From: an uncultured Litoreibacter sp.
Lineage (GTDB): Bacteria; Pseudomonadota; Alphaproteobacteria; Rhodobacterales; Rhodobacteraceae
Length of the DNA stretch: 64,000 bases
Reading direction: 5' to 3'
Assembly: GCF_947501785.1 (NCBI RefSeq)
Contig: NZ_CANMXB010000001.1
Location: forward strand, 3,476,501-3,540,500
Position 1 is the first letter of the stretch, and each line of letters starts with the position of its first letter. The translations under genes were made by a program, and so were the position numbers. Shown one piece after another: positions 55,347-63,797 of the stretch. The notes under the pieces are model-generated. The model had not been told where the DNA came from and did no database searches. It saw only the letters and a program-made list of their open reading frames with translations.

Positions 55347-56363
55347 TTAGGCGCCCGGATACATGCCCTCGTAGATTGGCGCCAGCGTGTCTGCGTCAAA
55401 GAGCGAGGACACGGAGGTGCCGCCAGAGATGTTCAGGATCGCCTGAGCAAACATCGGCGCGGTTGGCACGATGCGGATGTTTTTGCATTTCTTGACGGGG
55501 TCGGTCGGCTCGATGCTGTCGGTGATCACCAGGCTCTTCATCACTGATTTGGTGATCCGCTCGACCGCTGGGCCGGAGAGGACGCCGTGGGTGATGTAGC
55601 TGTGCACCTCGGTGGCGCCGGCGGCCATGATGACTTCCGCCGCTTTGCACAGCGTGCCGGCCGTATCGCAGATGTCGTCCACGATGATACATTTCTTGCC
55701 TTTGACGTCGCCAATGACCGTCATTTCGGCCACCTCACCGGGTTTCTCGCGGCGCTTGTCGACGATGGAGAGCGGGGCTTTGATCCGTTGCGCCAATTCG
55801 CGCGCGCGGGCCACGCCGCCCACATCTGGGGAGACGACCATGACGTCGCTCATGTCCTTGAAGTGGTGCAAGATGTCGAGCGCGAAGATCGGGGAGGCGT
55901 AGAGGTTGTCCACCGGCACATCGAAAAAGCCCTGAATTTGCGCGGCATGCAGGTCCATTGTGAGAACCCGTTCGATGCCGGCTTCCTCGATCAGGTTGGC
56001 AACAAGCTTGGCCGAAATCGGTGTGCGGGCTTTTGTGCGGCGGTCCTGGCGGGCGTAGCCGAAATAGGGAATGACGGCGGTGATGCGGGCGGCTGAGGAA
56101 CGCTTCAAAGCGTCCGACATGATCAGCAGCTCCATCAGGTTGTCATTTGCGGGGTTGGAGGTGGACTGGATGATGAACATGTCCTCGCCGCGCACGTTTT
56201 CAAACACCTCGACAAAAATCTCGCCGTCGTTGAACCGTTCAACGCGGGCGTCGACGGGCACGACTTTGATGCCGCGATGCATGGACATGCGTTTGGCGAT
56301 GGTCGTGGCAAGTGGCTTGTTCGCGTTGCCCGCGATCAGTTTCGGCTCGGTGGTGGTTGGCAT
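55347..56363 (-). CDS. prs: Ribose-phosphate pyrophosphokinase
   Basis: Makes PRPP from ribose 5-phosphate and ATP for nucleotide, histidine and tryptophan synthesis. The 338-residue protein has the PRPP-synthetase signature [18 protein letters not shown], the flexible-loop region [17 protein letters not shown] and the PRPP-binding loop [15 protein letters not shown]. The start at 56363 (MPTTTEPK) is preferred over codons upstream, which show no family similarity. It diverges from the DsbA-like isomerase over 124 bases. Confidence 0.98.
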   Translation of the reverse strand: MPTTTEPKLIAGNANKPLATTIAKRMSMHRGIKVVPVDARVERFNDGEIFVEVFENVRGEDMFIIQSTSNPANDNLMELLIMSDALKRSSAARITAVIPYFGYARQDRRTKARTPISAKLVANLIEEAGIERVLTMDLHAAQIQGFFDVPVDNLYASPIFALDILHHFKDMSDVMVVSPDVGGVARARELAQRIKAPLSIVDKRREKPGEVAEMTVIGDVKGKKCIIVDDICDTAGTLCKAAEVIMAAGATEVHSYITHGVLSGPAVERITKSVMKSLVITDSIEPTDPVKKCKNIRIVPTAPMFAQAILNISGGTSVSSLFDADTLAPIYEGMYPGA

Positions 56364-56487
56364 GAATTTTGTCCCCGGTGTTGGCAGCTGCACCCGCCGC
56401 GTCAATGGCCCCCGCCACCCGCGACATTGCACACCACCTAGCAGCCCGTTAGCGTGGTGCAAACAGTTTATCCAAGGACGTCGCGAC

Positions 56488-57087
56488 ATGCCCCATATCG
56501 ACTACTATTTTGCCACGCTTTCCCCCTACACCTACCTTGCGGGCACCCGGATGGAGGAGGTGGCCGCAAAGCATGGCGCGACCATCCGCTACAAGCCGTT
56601 GGACATCATGGGGCTGTTCGGGCGCACGGGCGGCACACCGCCGCCGCAGCGTCATATCAACCGGCAGGAATGGCGCTTGCAGGAGATGCGGCGCTCTGCC
56701 TCCAAGTTGGGCATGAAGATGAACCTAAAGCCCGCGCATTGGCCGACCAACCCGGCGCCGTCCTCTTATGCGATCATTGCGGCGCAGACAGCTGGCGGGG
56801 GTGACCTTGCGGGCCTAGTGCATGGTTTCGTGCGCGCTGTTTGGGCAGAGGAAAAAGACGTCTCTGACGATGCGGTCGTCCGCGCCGTGCTCGAAGCCCA
56901 TGGGTTTGACGGCGGCCTTGCGGATAGCGGTATGTTGGCAGGGGCCGAGGAATACGCCGCCAACCTTGAGGAAGCGGTTGAAAAGGGCGTGTTCGGTGCG
57001 CCGTTTTACATCACCGACGGTGATGAGCGGTTCTGGGGGCAGGACAAGATCGAAGATCTGGACCTGTACCTGCAGGGCAAGCTGTAG
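56488..57087 (+). CDS. DsbA-family 2-hydroxychromene-2-carboxylate isomerase-like protein
   Basis: A 199-residue thioredoxin-fold protein of the HCCA isomerase/kappa-class GST family. [20 protein letters not shown] has the catalytic serine region (LSPYTYL), and [21 protein letters not shown] is the characteristic C-terminal strand and loop. These enzymes use glutathione; the naphthalene-pathway reaction is only one of several roles, and no such pathway is present here. CCAAGGACG precedes the ATG at 56488. Confidence 0.9.
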   Translation: MPHIDYYFATLSPYTYLAGTRMEEVAAKHGATIRYKPLDIMGLFGRTGGTPPPQRHINRQEWRLQEMRRSASKLGMKMNLKPAHWPTNPAPSSYAIIAAQTAGGGDLAGLVHGFVRAVWAEEKDVSDDAVVRAVLEAHGFDGGLADSGMLAGAEEYAANLEEAVEKGVFGAPFYITDGDERFWGQDKIEDLDLYLQGKL

Positions 57088-57120
57088 CTTCAGGTGCCCA
57101 TCCAATCCTCAGGCGGGGCT

Positions 57121-57915
57121 ATGGCCCATTTCATCCGGTCCGGTCATGGGCCGGAGGACGGGCTGCTGTTGCATTGCATGCTGGCAAATGCGCGCGCTTT
57201 GGATGGGCTGACCGCCAAGCTGGCGGGCGACATGCAAATGCTGTCGATGGACCTGCCCGGGCATGGGCAATCCGAGGATTGGGATACGGCGCGCGACTAT
57301 GCCGAAATGGCGCGGGACATGGCTGTGGGACTGCTGGAACGGCCCGCCCATATCGTCGGTCATTCCTACGGCGGCTATGTGGCGTTGCGGCTGGCCGTTG
57401 ATCACCCGGAACTGGTGCGCAGCCTGACGTTGATTGAGCCAGTTTTCTTTGCTGCTGCCAAACACAGCGACCCCGCGGCGTTTAAGACCTATGAGCGATC
57501 AAGCCGGGCATTTATTGGGGCGATAGCCGTTGGTGATCTGGTCTCCGCTGCGCGCGCTTTCACCGCCGATTGGGGTGACGGAAAGCCGTGGGAAAGCATG
57601 AAGCCTGATGCCATGGACTATATCATCGAGCGAATGCCGCTGGTTGCGGCCAGCGGGGCGTCAATTGTCAAAGACAGCGGCGATGTATTTGACCGTTTGA
57701 GCGAGATTGATGTGCCGTGCCTGCTTATTGAGGGGCAAAATTCGCCCCCTGTAATGGGTGCAATCCTGACTGCGTTAGTGGGTCAGATTGCCAATACGCA
57801 ACGTGTGGAGGTCGAGGATGCGGGCCATATGGCCCCGCTGACGCACGTGCCGGAAGTTGCGGCGCTGATCAGCGCCTTCCAGGAGGGTCAGCCTCGGAGC
57901 AGCGAGATCAGTTGA
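57121..57915 (+). CDS. Alpha/beta hydrolase
   Basis: A 264-residue cytoplasmic hydrolase. The nucleophile elbow GHSYGG is in PAHIVGHSYGGYVALRLAVD, the oxyanion region is LLHCMLANARAL, and the catalytic histidine is in VEDAGHMAPLTH near the end. The start at 57121 has AGGCGGGG upstream; a GTG at 57094 would add nine residues. It lies 33 bases after the isomerase-like gene. Its 3' end overlaps the converging threonine aldolase gene by 28 bases. Substrate unknown. Confidence 0.88.
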   Translation: MAHFIRSGHGPEDGLLLHCMLANARALDGLTAKLAGDMQMLSMDLPGHGQSEDWDTARDYAEMARDMAVGLLERPAHIVGHSYGGYVALRLAVDHPELVRSLTLIEPVFFAAAKHSDPAAFKTYERSSRAFIGAIAVGDLVSAARAFTADWGDGKPWESMKPDAMDYIIERMPLVAASGASIVKDSGDVFDRLSEIDVPCLLIEGQNSPPVMGAILTALVGQIANTQRVEVEDAGHMAPLTHVPEVAALISAFQEGQPRSSEIS

Positions 57916-58949
57916 TCTATTTCTTCCGCCGTCTTGTTCCAATCGCAGACCATGCGGCAGCGGATAGGCTCGTCATCTGGCCCCTCTAGTGACGCATCAA
58001 ATGGGAAGAGGTAATATTTGGCTCCTGCCCCCATGGCGCGCCGGTGGGCGGCGCGGGGCAGGTTGGCGAAGACCATGTTGGCCTGCGGACGGTCAGGGAT
58101 GGTTGCCCCTTCGATGCCATCAATTCCAGCAACAAGACGCGCGCAGTTCGCATTGGCTTTCGCGCCAAGCTCCAACCACAGATCATTGGTGACATAGGCC
58201 TGCATCTGCGCAGATAAGAAGCGATGTTTGGAAAACAGGTGCGCCCCGCGTTTGCGGCGCAGTTCAAATTGCCGCGCCTCGGTCGGATCAAAGAAAATGA
58301 CTGCTTCGACACCGGCACAACCGTTCTTGGTGCCACCAAAGGACACCACATCAATCCCCGCTTTCCACGTCATCTCGGCCGCCGAGCAACCAAGCGCGGC
58401 GCAGGCATTGGCGAAGCGCGCGCCATCGAGATGGGTTTTTACGCCGAACTCATGCGCGATCGAGGTGATCTGCTTGATCACATCAAGGCTGTAGAGCGTA
58501 CCAACCTCCGTCGCTTGCGTGATGGTGACAGGTCCGCGCTGGATGGAATGCACGTCCTTGTCCTCGGCCTTGGTTATCTTCGCGCGCAGGTCGTCAGGGT
58601 CCATTTTTGCGCCTTGGCCTTCGACCAGCACGATCTTCGCGCCGTGCGCGTAGAATTCCGGCGCGCCGCACTCATCCTCTTCGACGTGGCTGACCCGATG
58701 GGCAAAAATCGCGTCCCACGGGTCGGCATATGTTGCGAGAGCAAGTGCATTGGCCGCAGTGCCGGTGGCGACCAGAAAAACGGCGGCGTCAGGGGCTTCA
58801 AATGTGCTCCGGATCTTGGCGCGCACGTCTTCCATGATCGTGTCGTTGCCGTAGGGCATCTGGTAGCCGTCATTCGCGGCGATGACCGCCTCCAAGACCT
58901 TTGGGTGCATTGGGCCAGCGTTGTCAGATGCAAAGTTGAGGCTGTACAT
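57888..58949 (-). CDS. ltaE: Low-specificity L-threonine aldolase
   Basis: PLP enzyme cleaving threonine (and allo-threonine) to glycine and acetaldehyde. The 353-residue protein has the PLP-lysine motif SFGGTKNGCAGVEAVIFF and the N-terminal NFASDNAGPMHPKVLEAVIA, where the usual SDN-GA motif is visible. HVEEDECGAPEFYAHGAKIV is the aldolase family's second conserved block. It is followed nine bases later... on the same strand in transcription order it lies after the YcgN gene, with a 9-base gap. Confidence 0.93.
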   Translation of the reverse strand: MYSLNFASDNAGPMHPKVLEAVIAANDGYQMPYGNDTIMEDVRAKIRSTFEAPDAAVFLVATGTAANALALATYADPWDAIFAHRVSHVEEDECGAPEFYAHGAKIVLVEGQGAKMDPDDLRAKITKAEDKDVHSIQRGPVTITQATEVGTLYSLDVIKQITSIAHEFGVKTHLDGARFANACAALGCSAAEMTWKAGIDVVSFGGTKNGCAGVEAVIFFDPTEARQFELRRKRGAHLFSKHRFLSAQMQAYVTNDLWLELGAKANANCARLVAGIDGIEGATIPDRPQANMVFANLPRAAHRRAMGAGAKYYLFPFDASLEGPDDEPIRCRMVCDWNKTAEEIDQLISLLRG

Positions 58950-58958
58950 AGGCGGCTC

Positions 58959-59426
58959 CTATAGGTCTTCGATGATGTGGTCATCCCACTCGTCTTCAGG
59001 GATTTCAAATTCGGGTACGGTCCAGCCTTTGACGGACATGCCGGCATCGTGAACCGTTTCGGCGGTTCCCGAAATCAGCGGGTGCCAATCGTAAAGCGGC
59101 TTGCCTTCGTGGAGCAGGCGATAGGCGCAGGTCGACGGCATCCAATAGGCAATCTCGCTGATGTTTTGCGGCGTCAGGTGAACGCATTCCGGGACGAATT
59201 GCAGCCGAATGTCATATTGAGCGCAGCGGCAGGTGTCGCCATCGAGCAGGCGGCACGCCACGCGGGTGAAGGCGATTTCCTCAGTTTCAGGGTCTTCAAG
59301 CTTGTTCAGGCAGCATTTGCCGCACCCGTCGCACAGGGCTTCCCACTCTTTCGAGGACATTTTCTTAAGGGGGACCTTTTCCCAGAATTTGGGCCGGAGC
59401 CCGTTTCGGTCAATGGGGTCCTTCAT
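58959..59426 (-). CDS. YcgN family cysteine-cluster protein (UPF0260)
   Basis: A 155-residue protein with a cysteine-rich metal-binding pattern: LCDGCGKCCLNKLED near residue 32, and RVACRLLDGDTCRCAQYDIR about 20 residues on. FVPECVHLTPQNISEIAYWM and PSTCAYRLLHEGKPLYDWHP complete the UPF0260 family signature. Function unknown; the cysteines could bind zinc or iron. The start at 59426 overlaps the ribF stop (ATGA), so it is cotranslated with ribF. Confidence 0.93.
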   Translation of the reverse strand: MKDPIDRNGLRPKFWEKVPLKKMSSKEWEALCDGCGKCCLNKLEDPETEEIAFTRVACRLLDGDTCRCAQYDIRLQFVPECVHLTPQNISEIAYWMPSTCAYRLLHEGKPLYDWHPLISGTAETVHDAGMSVKGWTVPEFEIPEDEWDDHIIEDL

Positions 59427-60355
59427 GCGTTGGCCAAGAGGGCGCGGGCCTGCGCGCAATCGGCGTCCATCTGGGCAATCAACGCGTCTAAGCTCTCGAA
59501 CTTTTCTTCACCGCGCAGGTAATCCACCAGCGCGACGGAAATATGTTCCCCATACAGATCCCCTTTGAAGTCAAAGAGATAGGTTTCGCAGTTTGGCTGG
59601 TTCTCACCAAACATCGGACGCACACCGATGGAGGCTGCCCCCTGGTAGCTGCCTTGATGCGGGCCGGTCAGAACGTCCACAAACACCGCATAGACGCCGA
59701 ACTTCGGCTGGTGCAGCCCGGTCGTGTCCTGGTTCGCGGTGGGGTAACCCAACTCGCGGCCACGCTGTTCGCCGGTGATCACCTTGCCCTCTATCCGGTG
59801 CCAGTGGCCCAGCATTTCGGCCGCGTCGCGCGGGTTTCCGTCAGTGAGTGCCTGGCGGATGTTGGTAGAGGACACCTGCTGCGCGCCCGTCTCGACTATG
59901 TCTGCGATTGTCACGCCGAAGCCGTGGTCATTGCCAAACTCCCTGAGCATCTGGGTGTTCCCAGCGCGTCCCTTGCCAAAGCAGAAATCCGCGCCGACCA
60001 CGACATGCGTCAGGCCAAGCCCCTGAGCGATGACGTCGCGGGCGAATTCTTCTGCGGTCAGACCGGATAGTGAGGCGTTGAAGTTTAGCTCATACAGGCG
60101 CTGGACCCCTAATTTTTCAAGTCGATTGGCCTTGGCTTCTGCGTTCATGAGCCGGAAGGGCGGAGCGTCGGGGGCGAAATATTCGCGGGGGTGCGGCTCG
60201 AATGTTACGATCCCCAACGGTGCTTCGGGGGCCGCCCGTCTGGCGATGTCGATCACGGCCTGATGGCCAATATGAACGCCGTCAAAATTGCCTATGGCAA
60301 CCGTGGCGCCGCGGTCTTCCGGGCTGACGAACTGATGGTCACGTATGATGCGCAT
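59423..60355 (-). CDS. ribF: Bifunctional riboflavin kinase / FAD synthetase
   Basis: Phosphorylates riboflavin and adenylates FMN. The 310-residue protein has the nucleotidyltransferase part with VAIGNFDGVHIGHQAVID (residues about 18-35) and FCFGKGRAGNTQML, followed by the riboflavin-kinase part with GYPTANQDT and the C-terminal YLRGEEKFESLDALIAQM. Length is typical. It is linked to ycgN by a four-base overlap and lies 48 bases downstream of the MaoC-like gene. Confidence 0.96.
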   Translation of the reverse strand: MRIIRDHQFVSPEDRGATVAIGNFDGVHIGHQAVIDIARRAAPEAPLGIVTFEPHPREYFAPDAPPFRLMNAEAKANRLEKLGVQRLYELNFNASLSGLTAEEFARDVIAQGLGLTHVVVGADFCFGKGRAGNTQMLREFGNDHGFGVTIADIVETGAQQVSSTNIRQALTDGNPRDAAEMLGHWHRIEGKVITGEQRGRELGYPTANQDTTGLHQPKFGVYAVFVDVLTGPHQGSYQGAASIGVRPMFGENQPNCETYLFDFKGDLYGEHISVALVDYLRGEEKFESLDALIAQMDADCAQARALLANA

Positions 60356-60403
60356 GGGGTTTGGGTAAACGCCCGCGCAATAGGGTGCAAGTCGAGGGTT
60401 CGA

Positions 60404-60859
60404 TTAATCGAATTTGCGCGAAGGGGCCAAGACCACGGCCTCCCCCTTTAGCACGTTTTTCCCGTCAACTTCGCAGCGGGTCATCATGGTCACTTTGCGT
60501 TTGGCGTGGTCGATGTCGGTCACCTCGACCTCTGCCATGACCATGTCGCCGGGGCGCACGGGTGCCATGAATTTGAGACTTTGACCAAGGTAGACTGTGC
60601 CATGGCCAGGAAGTTGTTCGCCAATAACGGCCGAAATCAACCCGGCGGTCAGCATGCCATGGGCGATGCGGCCTTCAAAAATTGTGTCTTGGGCGTAGTC
60701 GTCATCTAGATGCACCGGGTTTCGATCGGTGGAGACTTCGGCAAACAATTCGATATCGCGGTCGGTGACCTGCTTGCGCAGATGGCGTTTCATGCCGATC
60801 TCGATATCTTCGATGCAGATCGTTCCGCGGGGGAAATTGTCTCTGGCCGTATCGAGCAT
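60404..60859 (-). CDS. MaoC-like (R)-specific enoyl-CoA hydratase family protein
   Basis: A 151-residue hotdog-fold protein. FAEVSTDRNPVHLDDDYAQD carries the Asp and His of the hydratase 2 motif, and FEGRIAHGMLTAGLISAVIG the following helix. Predicted to hydrate enoyl-CoA or an analogous dehydratase reaction. The start at 60859 (MLDTARD) is chosen because AGAGGTG lies about 5-6 bases upstream; a TTG seven codons earlier would overlap it. Confidence 0.9.
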   Translation of the reverse strand: MLDTARDNFPRGTICIEDIEIGMKRHLRKQVTDRDIELFAEVSTDRNPVHLDDDYAQDTIFEGRIAHGMLTAGLISAVIGEQLPGHGTVYLGQSLKFMAPVRPGDMVMAEVEVTDIDHAKRKVTMMTRCEVDGKNVLKGEAVVLAPSRKFD

Positions 60860-60883
60860 CTCATCACCTCTAAGTAACAATCG

Positions 60884-60898
60884 GGCGCGATACGCGCC
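60884..60898. promoter_or_regulatory. Triloop hairpin ahead of the MaoC-like gene
   Basis: GGCGCG-ATA-CGCGCC is a perfect 6-bp stem with a three-base loop, between the HAD gene's end and the MaoC-like start. It may end the HAD transcript or act as an attenuator. Confidence 0.35.
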
Positions 60899-60951
60899 AA
60901 GTTTGAAACTTAATTACTTTGCAGATGCAGCAAAGTCCAGCGAAAAACGCG

Positions 60952-61824
60952 TTAGCTCAGCTTCCCAATTGTGTAGCGTGGGCTCACCATTTCCTTTTGA
61001 AGATAAGCGTTTAGCAGGTCGGGATCTGGGTGCCGGTCAGTTTTTGTTTCCGCCGCGGCAAGGCCGCCAGAGATGAAAAGGGAATCAAGGTCTTCGCCTT
61101 GCGCGCCCTGAATGTCGGTTAACACGCCGTCGCCGATACACAGGATACGGGCGTCAGACGTGGATTTCCCCAATGCGGCCAACCGGCGGCGGGCGAGGTC
61201 ATAAATTGGCGGGTGAGGCTTGCCGAAATAGAGGCTTTCGCCGCCCATCTCGGTGTAGAGCTGCGCCAGAGCACCGGCGCACCATTCGCGGTGCTCACCG
61301 CGATCCACAACAATGTCGGGATTGGCGCAGAGCAGCTTCATGCCCTTCTGCTTGGCATATAGGAAATCGGCGCGGTTTTCTTCCGGATCGGCCATGGGGT
61401 CAACCGGTCCGCAACAAATTATACCTTCGGCCTGCTGCAGGGGAACCTGTTGAATTTCCACCGGATTTTCGATGATATTCAGAGGGTCGAAGAAAGTTTG
61501 ATCGTGTGGCTGACCAATGAAGAACACTTTGGAGCCAACCGCGCCGCGATACATTGCGGCCCGCGCGCTGTCGCCCGAAGTGGCGATGTCGTCGTAGCTG
61601 TCAGCGGCGACACCGATCTTTTCAAGTTGTTTTGCAACCGACGCGCGGTGTCGCGGGGCGTTGGTTACGTAGATGACAGTGCCGCCGCTTTGACGGTATT
61701 TTCGCATCGCCTCAACGGCGCTTTCAAACGGGTCAACGCCGTTATGAATGCAGCCCCAAAGGTCCACAAACAGCGCGTCATATTGATCGGAAATCTCGGT
61801 TAACGCGTCGATGATCTGGGTCAT
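60952..61824 (-). CDS. TIGR01459-family HAD-like protein
   Basis: A 290-residue class IIA (NagD-like) HAD protein. The nucleophile segment is LFVDLWGCIHNGVDPF: Asp21 is present, but the residue two positions on, normally the general-acid aspartate, is Trp23. YVTNAPRHR gives motif II, YFGKPHPPIYDLA the lysine, and CIGDGVLTDIQGAQ the acidic motif. As I recall, this W is typical of the TIGR01459 family, so phosphatase activity by the usual mechanism is doubtful. The start at 61824 follows GAGGCC; an ATG at 61854 has no ribosome binding site. Confidence 0.9.
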   Translation of the reverse strand: MTQIIDALTEISDQYDALFVDLWGCIHNGVDPFESAVEAMRKYRQSGGTVIYVTNAPRHRASVAKQLEKIGVAADSYDDIATSGDSARAAMYRGAVGSKVFFIGQPHDQTFFDPLNIIENPVEIQQVPLQQAEGIICCGPVDPMADPEENRADFLYAKQKGMKLLCANPDIVVDRGEHREWCAGALAQLYTEMGGESLYFGKPHPPIYDLARRRLAALGKSTSDARILCIGDGVLTDIQGAQGEDLDSLFISGGLAAAETKTDRHPDPDLLNAYLQKEMVSPRYTIGKLS

Positions 61825-61930
61825 TGGGGCCTCATGAACGGGAGTTTCGGGCATGCATTTTGCGTCTACGCCACCTGTACACCGATTTGTGCACAGATGG
61901 AGCGGGGAATGTGGTTGGCGCCGGGAGCTC

Positions 61931-62479
61931 TTACCGCCACTTGATTGAACAGCCCATTGACGGGATTTGGTCCTGCGGACCTTTTCCGGTTTCGGCGACC
62001 TGACGCATGGCGTGAACGAGTTCCCGCGTGCGCCCGTCAGGGTTGCCCATGGCCGCGCTGTCGAGGCGGCCCCGATATTGCAGGCCGCCATGCGCGTTGA
62101 AACCAAAGAAGTCGGGCGTACATACCGCGCCGTAGGCCTTGCCGACCGCCTGGCCCTCGTCGACGAGATAAGGAAACGTCCAGCCGCTGAGTTTGGCGTA
62201 AGCTTTCATGTTCGCGGGGCTGTCGGCGGGCACCAAGTCGTAGTCATTGGACATGATTGCGACCGTATTGACGCCTGTTGCTTTGAGTTCGTTTGTGTCC
62301 TCTGCCAATCGCTCGGCAATGGCCTGCACATATGGGCAATGGTTGCACAAAAAGGCGACTAGAAGCCCCTTGGGCCCCATCGCCGACTGCAATGTGGTGG
62401 TCTGGCCGTCCGGGTCCTGAAGTTCAAAATCAGGGGCGGGCCAGTCGAAATTACAAACAGGTGTGTCGAGTAAAGCCAC
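61931..62479 (-). CDS. Thioredoxin-fold (AhpC/TSA-like) redox protein
   Basis: A 182-residue cytoplasmic protein of the peroxiredoxin/thioredoxin-like superfamily. The redox motif CNHCPY lies in LVAFLCNHCPYVQAIAERLA, and AVCTPDFFGFNAHGGLQYRG is the cis-proline region followed by the family's typical strand. These proteins are usually annotated as thioredoxin family or redoxin domain; reductase or peroxidase activity cannot be decided. ATG at 62479 is the first start. It lies 107 bases upstream of the HAD gene on the same strand. Confidence 0.87.
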   Translation of the reverse strand: MALLDTPVCNFDWPAPDFELQDPDGQTTTLQSAMGPKGLLVAFLCNHCPYVQAIAERLAEDTNELKATGVNTVAIMSNDYDLVPADSPANMKAYAKLSGWTFPYLVDEGQAVGKAYGAVCTPDFFGFNAHGGLQYRGRLDSAAMGNPDGRTRELVHAMRQVAETGKGPQDQIPSMGCSIKWR

Positions 62480-62489
62480 GTGGGATGCC

Positions 62490-62520
62490 TCCGGCGGGGA
62501 TATTTTCAGACATGGGAAGG
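62490..62520 (+). repeat. ATATTTTC tail element
   Basis: CTCCGGCGGGGATATTTTCA followed by GACATGGGAAGG is a weaker member of the AT-tail family seen at 22673-22702 and 55315-55340. It lies between ppaC's end and the thioredoxin-like gene's start, without a strong hairpin. Confidence 0.35.
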
Positions 62521-62572
62521 AATGGGCGCGCCTCCTTCCAAACGCGGGCGCGCGTTATCCTAAATATTGGGA

Positions 62573-63490
62573 TTACACCTTCAGGTTCGGGATAATCTGC
62601 TTCTTGCGGCTCATGATGCCGGGCAGCACCACAGTGTCACCCGATACTGTCGCGCCGAAACTGGCTTCTGCCACACGTTTGGATAGGTCGTTGGGGACCA
62701 GCATGGTGGCTTCTTCATTAAGAATGTCGACCACGAAGAGAAGGACCTCGTTCACCTTGTCCTCACCGGCAACATTCGGCATGGCGGCCATCAGCTCGGC
62801 CTTGCGGTCCAACACCATTTTGGGCGAGGTGGTTTCCAACACAGAGACCCGGAATTTGACGCCGTCAACCTCGTATTCCTTGCTGTCCATGCGCAGCAAT
62901 TCGGCTTCAGAGAAGGCCGAGACGTCGGATTTGGCCGCAAACATTTCTGCCGCGTAGTCCGCAATGTCGATATTCAGGTCCGCAGCGAGGCTTTCGGCCA
63001 GTTTGCGGTCAGTATCGGTGGTGGTGGGTGACCGGAATTCCAGCGTGTCTGACAGAATGCAGCTGAGCATCGCGCCTTTGATGTTGTCGGGCATATGGCC
63101 CGCGTGATGGCCCATCAGATCGTGCATGATCGTCGCGGTGCAGGCCAGCGGGCGGATCGTGATGTCGATGGGACCGGCTGTTTCCAATCCGCCGACCAGC
63201 TTGTGGTGGTCGATGATGGCTTGAATGTCGGCGCTGTTGATATTGTCGGGCAGCTCGGCCGGGTTGTTGGTGTCGACCACGATGCAGGTCTGTTCATTGT
63301 CCAACGTGTCGATAATGGTGGGTTTGGCGAGGTTCCAGCGGTCCAGCACGAAGGCGGCTTCGGTGTTGGGCTCGCCCAGCAGCACGGCGCGCGCGTCGCC
63401 GCCCTGGTGGTTCAGGAACCATTCCCAGATCAGCGGCGAGCCGGTTGAGTCGGTGTCTGGAGATTTATGGCCAAAAATAAGCGTCGTCAT
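62573..63490 (-). CDS. ppaC: Manganese-dependent inorganic pyrophosphatase (family II)
   Basis: Hydrolyses pyrophosphate. The 305-residue DHH-family enzyme has IFGHKSPDTDS at residues 6-15 supplying metal ligands, VVDTNNPAELP with another aspartate, the DHH motif in AIIDHHKLVGG, and the C-terminal DHHA2 domain with SRKKQIIPNLKV at the end. Length and motif order are normal. It diverges from the small transcription unit at 63572. Confidence 0.96.
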   Translation of the reverse strand: MTTLIFGHKSPDTDSTGSPLIWEWFLNHQGGDARAVLLGEPNTEAAFVLDRWNLAKPTIIDTLDNEQTCIVVDTNNPAELPDNINSADIQAIIDHHKLVGGLETAGPIDITIRPLACTATIMHDLMGHHAGHMPDNIKGAMLSCILSDTLEFRSPTTTDTDRKLAESLAADLNIDIADYAAEMFAAKSDVSAFSEAELLRMDSKEYEVDGVKFRVSVLETTSPKMVLDRKAELMAAMPNVAGEDKVNEVLLFVVDILNEEATMLVPNDLSKRVAEASFGATVSGDTVVLPGIMSRKKQIIPNLKV

Positions 63491-63571
63491 GAGCGTGTTG
63501 TCCTGCGCGAAAGGGGTGATTTTGGCGGTCTTATAGGTGGCGGCGGGGGGGATGTCACCCTTGCGCGCATT

Positions 63572-63600
63572 TTGACAGGCAGCGGTTGGGGTGCTATGAG
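63572..63600 (+). promoter_or_regulatory. Strong sigma-70-type promoter of the pentapeptide unit
   Basis: TTGACA at 63572-63577 and TATGAG at 63595-63600 are separated by 17 bases. The -35 box is a perfect match. The predicted start is near 63606-63608, about 23 bases before the first tiny ORF. It is one of the best promoter matches in the window. Confidence 0.7.
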
Positions 63601-63629
63601 GAAGTCACCTACCAAGGAGGACTCTGTCG

Positions 63630-63647
63630 ATGGACAAACTGGCCTAA
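63630..63647 (+). CDS. Pentapeptide ORF 1, MDKLA
   Basis: ATG GAC AAA CTG GCC TAA encodes Met-Asp-Lys-Leu-Ala. AAGGAGG, a full-strength Shine-Dalgarno sequence, lies nine bases upstream (63614-63620). It is the first potential coding element after a promoter at 63572-63600. Such a short ORF could be a regulatory leader, a ribosome-stalling element, or a decoy; no known leader peptide matches. Translation is predicted only from the ribosome binding site and position. Confidence 0.5.
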   Translation: MDKLA

Positions 63648-63706
63648 TTTCCCGCCATCCCGACTGCGTTTTTTCGCGTTACCTTTGCTGTAGGAGCACA
63701 CTGACA

Positions 63707-63724
63707 ATGGACAAGACCGGCTGA
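63707..63724 (+). CDS. Pentapeptide ORF 2, MDKTG
   Basis: ATG GAC AAG ACC GGC TGA encodes Met-Asp-Lys-Thr-Gly. TAGGAG lies about ten bases upstream (63691-63696). It shares the first eight bases, ATGGACAA, and the encoded Met-Asp-Lys with ORF 1, 77 bases upstream. The stop's last base is the first base of the terminator stem at 63724-63740, so translation would end on the hairpin. Confidence 0.5.
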   Translation: MDKTG

Positions 63725-63740
63725 CCCCGTTTCGGGGTTT
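63724..63740 (+). terminator. Terminator of the pentapeptide unit
   Basis: ACCCC-GTTTC-GGGGT is a 5-bp stem followed by TT and GACAC; the stem begins on the last base of the second stop codon. With the promoter it delimits a transcript of about 135 bases. A second short hairpin, GCACG-TTTGC-CGTGC, follows near 63750-63764. The T-tail is short, so read-through into the next gene is possible. Confidence 0.55.
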
Positions 63741-63797
63741 GACACGTTCGCACGTTTGCCGTGCGGCCCCAACTCACTCCATTTGAAAGGGTATGAC

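Noticed and set aside
60380-60420. tRNA-like GGTTCGA sequence
   Set aside because: No surrounding cloverleaf arms; the bases overlap the end of the MaoC-like gene.
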